Source: Gnetum montanum
Taxonomy: Eukaryota; Streptophyta; Gnetopsida; Gnetales; Gnetaceae
DNA length: 64,000 nucleotides
Direction of reading: 5' to 3'
Assembly: GCA_015680685.1 (NCBI GenBank)
Contig: MNCI01035354.1
Coordinates: 835,751 to 899,750 of the forward strand
The translations under genes were made by a program, and so were the position numbers. Below the pieces are notes generated by a model. That model worked only from the letters and a program-made list of their open reading frames with translations, searched no databases and had not been told where the DNA came from. Positions 49,601 through 58,600 of the stretch are shown here, piece after piece (within the stretch, counting starts at the first letter, position 1; the number at the start of each line of letters is the position of its first letter).

Positions 49601-52600
49601 CAAGAGAATAAAGGAACCCCAAGATTGGCAGAGTGTTAGTGCCTGGAAGCATTGCCAAACTTTGACACACGTGCCTGCACACACGATAGTTAGCATGGAA
49701 GAAATGAATCATTGACTTTGCTCGATTTGGCTTGAACCCCACTTCCTCAGCCATTCGATCTAGAGCTCGATTAATTGTTGCTTGGCCAAGCATGAGATTC
49801 CTGCGAGGTTCAACCCCCTAACTCCCTCCTCCACAAGATATTGCTTCATCATATCCATGATAATGATGAATAGGTATGGAGACATAGGATCCCCCTGCTG
49901 AAGTCCCCTCAAAGGGCAGAAAAAGCCCCACAAGCCACCATTCAAGTTGAATGAGTAAGCACTAGTGTTTTGGAGTCTTAAACATAGATCTACAAAATGT
50001 GGATGAATGCCCTTATGAAGCAAAATGACTTTAAGGGCATGTGAGCTGATTGTGTCATAGGCGTTGGTGATGTCTACTTTCACACACATCCTTGGAAATC
50101 TTGCCGTGCGAATGGAGTGTATTGCTTCTTGTAGTAGAAGTATCTGATCCTATATTAATTGCCCTTTTACAAATCCAGCCTGATTAGATCCAACCAAACT
50201 CGGCATCAAAGGCTGGAGCCTTTTGACCAAGACCTTAGCAAAGATCCTCAGCAAAGTATCGCACACCCCGATTGGCCGATATTGGGCAGGTAGGGTGGGG
50301 TTTGCAATTTTTGGCAGTAGAACCACCATTGAACAATTAATTTCCTTATGCACCTGATCCTTTTGAAACATCAGATTAAATGCATCCAACATATTAGGAC
50401 CAATGATGTCCAGGAATTCCTTGAAAAATTCAATTGGCCATCCATCCAGCCCAAGAGCACTCTCGGTCTTCATTGAATCAATAGCCTCTACAAGCTCCGT
50501 TCTAGAGATAGGAGTAACAAACTGCATATTATCTTGCTCATTTAGCACCTACTGCACAGTAATCAACATAGGAGAGGAATTGCCCCTAGACCAGACATCA
50601 TTCCAAAATGCTTGTATCTCTTGAGCAACCTTGTGAGGCTGGTGAATCACCATCACCCCCTTACTTAGCAACGTGATCCACAAAACTTCCCACCACAACT
50701 TGCCTTAGCAGATGCAAAGAAGAACTGTGTGTTTGGATCCCCCTCCTTGAGCCATCGAACTCTTGACCGCTCCCTCCAATAAACTTCCTCTTCCCCGTTG
50801 AGAGAGTGCAACTCTAATAAGAGTGATCACTCTTGTTCCTCTAACGCCTCTCCCCTCTCCTGCCTATGCTGTATTTCAGCCAACTGCACCTTCAGCCTGC
50901 ATCTAGTCCCTCGGAATGGGTACTTAAGCTCTAGAAGCAAACCTTTAATCCCCTTTTTCAAGGACTGAAGTCTAGACTTCAAGAAGTCTTGCGGATCTCG
51001 TAGTAATTTTGTTGAGATTGCTTTCTACCGCATTTCCAATGTTGGCTTCAAAGAATTACATTTTGTAAGCTTATTTGCTGTTTTTCATCTATTTGGCATG
51101 TTCTGGAATCTGGACTAACATAAATTTTAAAAAATGGAAAATTTTGAATTCATACATGCTTGTCAAGGAAAATTGTTGAGTGGCCTAAAGGCATTGATGA
51201 TTACATTTGTGTTTACAAAATGGTTGCATGAATGTATGCATGCCTAGGAAGTTCATCTTGAAGATTGAATTCAATGGCTAACCAGCAGGTGGAAATAACG
51301 TATTACCAGGCACCAGAATGTGGTCATCTGTTAGAATTGATGCTATTCGCGTTGACGAAGATATAATCGAATTCAACGTCAAGGGAGCCTAGATGCATGG
51401 TGATTTATGGGTACTGTAGAAGCATGAAGATCCCATTAATACAGTGCACTACATTGGTCACAAGGAAATAATATAATATGGTTTTAATTATATGTTCTCT
51501 GTCATTCCTACCTTTTTTAACAAGCAGCAAACTAAAGACACATTTTTGCATGAGCATGCTTTTCATGGGGTTACATACTTTCATTCCTCCTACATCATCT
51601 TTAACATTATATACGTTAGTTGAAATCACACGAACTGAATTTTTCATATTACATCAATATTTGAAAACAATCAGTTAATGTGTGAACAATATATTTTGTG
51701 TTCCCTATAATATGAAAATATGAAATTTTTTTTGAAAGATATCTCTATTATCATATTCAGTGATTTAGAATTGATTTTCTTCTTGCAGAACGTTGCAAAT
51801 CTCTGAATTCCTCAGAAGACAGTTGTATTGAGTTTGAAGGTGGTGCTGGAACTAGGAGACAAAATAGAAAACCACGAAAGTTGGTACAAACCATTCATGA
51901 CAGTATCCTTTATCCAGTAATAAAAATTTATTTATGTTCTCTAAAGCCTATATATTATCCATTTTAAAATTGCAATTTGATTTTTCCAGTATTGTCATAA
52001 TGGTTCTACATTCATACTATCATTAGCTTTCCAATTCCTCTCTACCAAATAGAGGATAAGTCCAAGTTCAGGAACTGTTGAAGCAATTTGGTCAATTTCC
52101 AATTGGATAAAAAGTAATGAGTTTGTTCTGAATCTGCTTTTTTATGGACATACCTAGCCCTTGCTAGTGATCATTAATTATGCCATTTGTACTAACTTCT
52201 AATAGATTATTCTTAATATTACCAGTCATAGTTACAATCCCTGTGGATTATGCTGACACAGAGAAATTGTGCTTAAAATGGCTGAAACTAGGCTCTATCC
52301 AAATAGATCCCCAGGCTCAGGTGGTCTCGATATGGAAATTAAATATGCCGTTTCAATTTGAATACAATAGCCAGTGTCTAGTAATATGATCGATCAAATT
52401 GTTCTATTGGCATGTCATAAGATACGATACCGACTACTTTGCATGCAATATTGTTTATCATGGGATAAAACCAAGTTTTACAAAATTGCAGTAGTGAAAT
52501 TTTTGTCTTTTGATCTTTACTTATTTAGTCAAGAAGTTTAATTTGCCTCCTTATGAACCAAACATAACTTGAATTAGAATTACACCAAGAATAAGAACAA

Positions 52601-55600
52601 CTAGACGAACGATTGTGATAGTTTACCAGCCATTCCTATTTTAGCCGATTTACAAAAATAAGCTTGAATTTCATGCCAGCCAATTCCTGTCATGCAGCAG
52701 CACTGGGTGTATGACAGAAAACCAGATAAATAGTTCTGTCCTCTAATGCCATTTTTGGATTAATATTTATACGTTTCTATCCTTTGATGCCTTTTTATTT
52801 TGGCATCTTGTCATGGATTTTATGAAGCCAAAACATCTCAGTAAGTGATACTTTGACTTTCTGGAAATAAGCGGTGAATCTAAGGGACAAGGGAGTGTTG
52901 GACTCACTGGATGCAGACGATTCCAATTCTTCAGAACTGGCAAATTTTGATGATGGTCTGACTGGGTTTGTCTCTTCTTCATGTAGAGAGTTTAAAAGTA
53001 AGATTACAAGTGTTCAAATTTAGTTGGTTCATATTTTACTTTCCAATACAGGAAACCATGTTTGTTGCAGCTTTCAATGTGCTTGTTAACATAGTTGTAC
53101 AGAAGCTTAGATTAATATGCTTTTTAATGCACAGTTGCACACTTTACAAAACTTAGCATAATGTTTCCTGACTGCAGAATTGATGATTCATGTGCAGAAA
53201 ATATAACCTCTGGGGATGAAATTTCAGTTATAGATGGTTCTAGATCTGGGACAGGAAGTGCAAATTTTGCTGAAATTCCTATTTCTCCTTCAAAACGTGT
53301 AAAGCTGTACGTTCTTTGGCACCTTTCTGGAAAAACAAAATCTTAAGATTTAAGGAACGATGAAAGTTCTATGAAGATCACTTGAAATTAGTATATTAAA
53401 ATTTTATCCCTATTCACTTGTCTTGAGTTACTTTATAGCAGCATTTCATGTCCACCTGTTTATTTTACATGTTGCCCGTAACATCTTAATCTTTTGTTGT
53501 ATATGTACAATGAAGATAATCTCAGTTCGGTCATATGAAAAGATAATAATGAAGTATATGGATTTTATAACTGCAGCCATTGATTGATAAGGCTGGTGTA
53601 GTTGCCAGATTTAAAAACAACATCATTCTATCAGCCCCTAAGTTGGTGTTATGTTTATTCACTTCTTCTCCCAATGTTACAGCCTTTGATTGAAGTTGCC
53701 TGCTGTGTTCCGTCTCTATCTTAAACTATATTCACAAACCATCCAAAATTTAGGCTTTGTTCTGTTGTATTTTATGGTCCATAGAAGTTTGTGGCACATT
53801 CTAGGGATCTGGAATTGTGGTGTACCATTAGTAGTGCTGCACAACTGGTAATGGTGAGCTACTAATAATGGCTAGGATCCTTGCACATCCAATAGCTGGA
53901 ACCAAAATAATACCATCCTTGCCATTACAACAAGTGTTCAGTGGTGAGAGTCTTGGCATGGAAAATCCATGTCATAGGTTTGATTTTAGTGGGCAATACT
54001 GTGTTATGGACCCAAATAAAAATCCATAAAAATAATCCTGAAATTGGTGTGGTCTGGTAGATCCAAGAGGGTTTCAATCTTATGAAGAAGAATCATGTAA
54101 CATCCCTAGTCCTCTAGTAGGGCTTTCAAGGTGATTCTTTTGTAGGGGTTCCTATCCCTTGCAATTACTAGTATTTTCATCTTTTAGAAGTATTTCACCT
54201 AGCTTGGGTGAAATGCTTCAGTGTCTTTTATGTTATTGCAACAATATTTTTCATTAACTACTTCATTCTGGACTAATGATAGGTGAATCTATCACTTTTT
54301 TGTGGTTGTCAATTCCATATTGGAGTGCTAATTAGGTGGGAGTCTAATCTCCTACAGGATTAATGTCCTTCATAATGTTCTTGCCTTCCCTATGTTACCC
54401 AAATCTACACTTGACCTAGAAACATAACTGTGTAGTTGCTCATTCTATAGATTAGTCTTTGTCCAATAGTAGCTTTTGTTCCATTATCCTCCTAATGTTG
54501 TATCTCCTACCTGGTTAGTACATTCTCATGCTTTGTCTTTGGTGAGGAATTGTCATGACTCTCCCAGTTGTTGGAGTTGAACCCCAGCATGTTTGACATT
54601 CATTAGGATAGAAAAAGCATTTGTGTCTTTGCTTGGTTAGTTTAGTTTGGAGTCCCTAGCTGACCTAGTTTGGAGTGCTCTTTCTTGAATGTGTTTGGAA
54701 TTTGCCAACACATGTTTAAGGCATCTAGTATGCTAATGGTGCATACCCCACGAAGTTGGTGGGCTGGGGAGTTGGGTGTTTACAAAAGATTTGGCCCCGC
54801 TGAGTTGAGCTGCATGCTAGAAACAACAAAATCCCTCTATGGCTCATCATTTGCAGGAATGTTTGAGTATCATGATGTTCTTGTTTTGCCCTTTCTTGAA
54901 TGTATTTTGAATTTGTCGGCCCATGTTGTTTAAGACATTCAGTACGCTAATAGTGCATACCCCACGAAGTTGTTGGATTGGGGAGTGAAGAATTGGGAGA
55001 CTATTGTTTCCTTTAGGATGAATTTGCTGTGATGCATGGGTTGATAGGTTGTCGTCTTGCGGGGGTGTGGGGCCCGGGGGGGGGNGATGCAGAAGTCAAC
55101 ACCACCACCAACTACCAAACAAAGTGTAAGCACCAGGATAGAGTACCTCGAGAAGTCTTTCCTACCTAGGTCTTTGAGGAAGAAATGTGGAAGGTTGATT
55201 GAAGTGCCCTCTTTGAGTGCATGCATGAAGAAGAAATGTAGTGTACTTGACTAGGTGAAGAATCTATCTAGCATATTTGTTGCAAGGCTTCATGAAGGCA
55301 ATAATTTGGATCTAGGAACATGCTTGGAGGTGACTTTGGGTACTCCTTGTAGAAACAACACCTTTGCCTTTTGCATATTATGGTGGCCGAAGGAGAACAC
55401 CTCACCCTCAATAATTTGCAACAACTTCATGACTACCGACTAGGTGTGGTCACCCCTCACCAATTGTGAAAGAATTTATGTAAATTTGCTTATGCATTGC
55501 TTGTGCCTTAATACAATCCATCCAGTTTCACTAAGTCGAGGATTGGCCCCCATTGTTTATGGGCACCCACAAATAGTTATTTCCCCTCTCCTTGTGCAAC

Positions 55601-58600
55601 TTGAAGGATTCTAAGTCCAATGGGCATGGTTTTCATACTCTAAGATTTAAAGCTCCCAACTTATTTTTGAATATATGCTAGTTCATCGTGTATGCCTGTT
55701 GTAGTAGCATCCAAAAGCAAAATCTCGCAAGGAACATTTGAGTTTTGCTTGTTGTGACCTTCTCAGACTTGATCAGTTCATTGAAGGTCTCAACAACAAC
55801 AGGAGGAGCAACAGCGACAACAGGAGAAGATTTAGTGAAGTCTTGCCATCATCATGTCGAGTTTTTGTTGCAAATTCCAGTTGTTTCTTAGACAATAAAA
55901 TATAAGAATAGAAAAAAAATGTCAGTATAGACTCACCCCAGCAGTCAAGGAAAAATATATGAATGCAGGACATAACAAATGGGCACTTGAAAGACGACAT
56001 AAGTAGCTTGCACATTTTGCTTACAGTAGCTAAGCAAGTTGTGCATTCACAATAAGAAGGTGTTCACAAGGCTTAGTTTGATGAGGATTGCATGCAGGCC
56101 ATGAAGCATATTAAGAATGCAAATAAGAGTCACGGACATGAATTTCCTACTATAGAGATGTAGTTGCAAAAAACCACAAGGCTCAAGAGTGATGAGTTAT
56201 ATTGGCAGTAGTTTGCTTTACTTGAAGCAGTGTTTCCAGAAATGGAAAATCTTTGAATCAGATATAAGATTTACAGTGATAATGGCTGCAAATAAGATAT
56301 TCATCTACTGATCATCAGGAATCATGCTTTCTAATGCACACTTCATATGCACTTTTGCCTCACTCGCACAGAACCCTTGTTTGTTCACTTTGACACTCCC
56401 ACACTCATAACCCATGTGAAACATAGTAATATTGATAAATAATCTATCAAATGCCTGATAGGACGAGTGCTAATTATATTAATGTAACATGGTGCAGCAG
56501 ATAATTTTTGTTAATGCTTCTTAAATGCATATTACCAGATTTGTTTTCCATCCTTTTAGAGATATTTGAATGCATTAAAAATATAGAAGTTCATACTAAT
56601 ATCAAATTTCATATACATGAGTATGACTAATGACATGGTAATGGCTTAGCAGAGTGGCGGCTCAATCTCCATTGACCAGTGAGGACATTGAAAATACATG
56701 TGGTGTTGGCACGGAAGCAGGACCATGTCATGCAGCCTTGAGTTGTAATTTACTTTACTTCCGTGTCACACTTTACTTTCTAGACAGTAAATTATCTTCT
56801 TTCTTCAGTAGCTTAGTGGTAGTACAGTTTGGTCTATATATAGAGAAGGAATCAAACTGCCTATGTTAACTATGAACGAGGAAACAGTTTACAAATTGCT
56901 CTCGGGCAGCAAAACCATGACTTGGGTAAGACCCAAAGTAGCATACAACCATAAAATTTATACACACGAGTTAAATAGTTATAGCCCGAAAATGACTCCG
57001 GGTCAGACCGGTAGAAAGCAAAAACGACCAAGGCTACTTACAGCTTATGCAAACTGGATAGCAAGCCAAACAAGATGCAAAATAACCAATGCCACTTGGG
57101 CCTACACAAGACACAACATAAACCAGCAAACCTAGAGGAGGCGGGGATTTCAAAATCTGTCGGGGTGCACATAGTACAGTTTGTTTTATGTTGTGTATTC
57201 AAAATCAACATTATATGTTCTTGTGTTGCTGAATTAACTTCATTAACACATGACCCGATGGAAAAACATCTAGTTTAGAAATTTGAGATAGTTAAAAACA
57301 GTGTGCCTCAAAAATGCAACCAGTATTTTGGATGCAACAAGTCCTTTCGAGATATCTGTTCCACTTGTTTTATCAAAATAAGTGCCAAAACCTCGGATTG
57401 AGAGAGATTTCTTGAATGTTGAATTTTATTAAAGTAATTTTTTTTGACATCTAATAGGCATTTTTCCTAATCAGCAACTCAAATGCAGCTTTTTGAAATT
57501 CATAAAGTTGTGTTTGGAGCTGACTATTGAGCATAATACAGGTGTGCCAGCCACAGCTTGGATGTTTAATAAATTGAACGTGAAAGGATTCATACAAAAT
57601 TAGCAATGATAGATATTGGTACTTTGCTTATCTGGGTTGTTTATTTACGTGTCATAGGTTGATGATAGTGCCAAGTTTGGACAATGATAAATAAAACAGG
57701 TGGAAAAGAAGATTTTAACGCGCCCAACAGTCTCTGTAATTTTATTATTCAACAATCGTTTTAAATGGAAATTTGTATTTTATTGATGTACCTTACTGCT
57801 AGTGACAAGGTTCATCATTGGTCAGAGTGATAACACCCAGGAGAGTCTAAAGTCCTTATTAAATGAGTCCTTTGTTCCCTTTTAACTATTTAAAATGAAG
57901 TAAACCATAAACACATTCAAAATAGATGTCATCATGAGCATGTCCAAAAAGTCACACCAAGCACACATGAGTACCTCAATTATTTTTTCTCATTGACCTT
58001 TTCACTTGTGTCCCACCTTTCATTCGTTTAAATATCACTTCACTTTAACAAAGCTCAAAGGGTTTCTAATTTATTTATGCCCATTTGCCCATTTTTTCAT
58101 AACTTCTATATTTTAGACGTCCAAAGACAGGGATATTAAACTTTTTAAATATCTCATGTTTAACACATACTAAGCCAGTTAAAATGATCACAAAATGAAC
58201 ATAAATATGACATATTTACATCGGTAAAATTCAATATCTTAATCAAACTGTAGAAAATAAAGACCTGTAAGGTATTTTTTTTAATCATTTAACATTAAAA
58301 TGTCAAAAATTTTGAATTGAATCAAGAAACTAATTATAGAGTTATACTCTACATGCAAAAGTGAGTTAGTCCATTAAATTTGAGTGCAATCCGATAGTTT
58401 TGAATTTTGATGTAATTTTATTAAATAAAATATTCAATAAAGTAAAATCTTGAACAAAATTCCATAATAAACCATGAATTATATTTCCTATTATTTGAAA
58501 ATGGTGTTACACTTTACCACTTTCAACGAACTAGAAAATATATAATTTAATATTTTAAATAATGAATAATTAAAATGGAAATTCTAGTAAATAGTAAAGT

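Larger units (their letters stand above)
47088..51050 (-). mobile_element. LINE (L1-like), 5' truncated, with an extra downstream coiled-coil/J module
   Basis: On the minus strand: a linker (about 51000-50700, YWRERSRVRWLKEGDPNTQF), RT (50548-49570), a post-RT region, zf-RVT (48960-48890), a globular-looking segment, coiled coil, J-like segment, 3' UTR and an A tail (T run at about 47089-47099 on the + strand). The apurinic endonuclease and ORF1 expected upstream are missing, as in a 5'-truncated insertion. It fills most of intron 5 of the zinc-finger gene in the opposite orientation. Many stops and frameshifts show it is inactive. Confidence 0.85.

Noticed and set aside
49158-50624. Plus-strand frames at 49158-49403 and 50403-50624
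   Set aside because: Antisense shadows of the LINE RT.
55085-55085. N after a G run as a gap hiding an element
   Set aside because: A single ambiguous base; sequence is continuous on both sides.
56812-56870. 'gcttagtggtagtacagtttgg' as another SINE head
   Set aside because: A-box-like only; no B-box or shared body.
57005-57060. Peptide QKRPRLLTAYANW, resembling a segment I would expect near exon 6/7 of zinc-finger homologues
   Set aside because: It lies downstream of exon 9, the frame around it does not splice in phase, and the likeness rests on memory.
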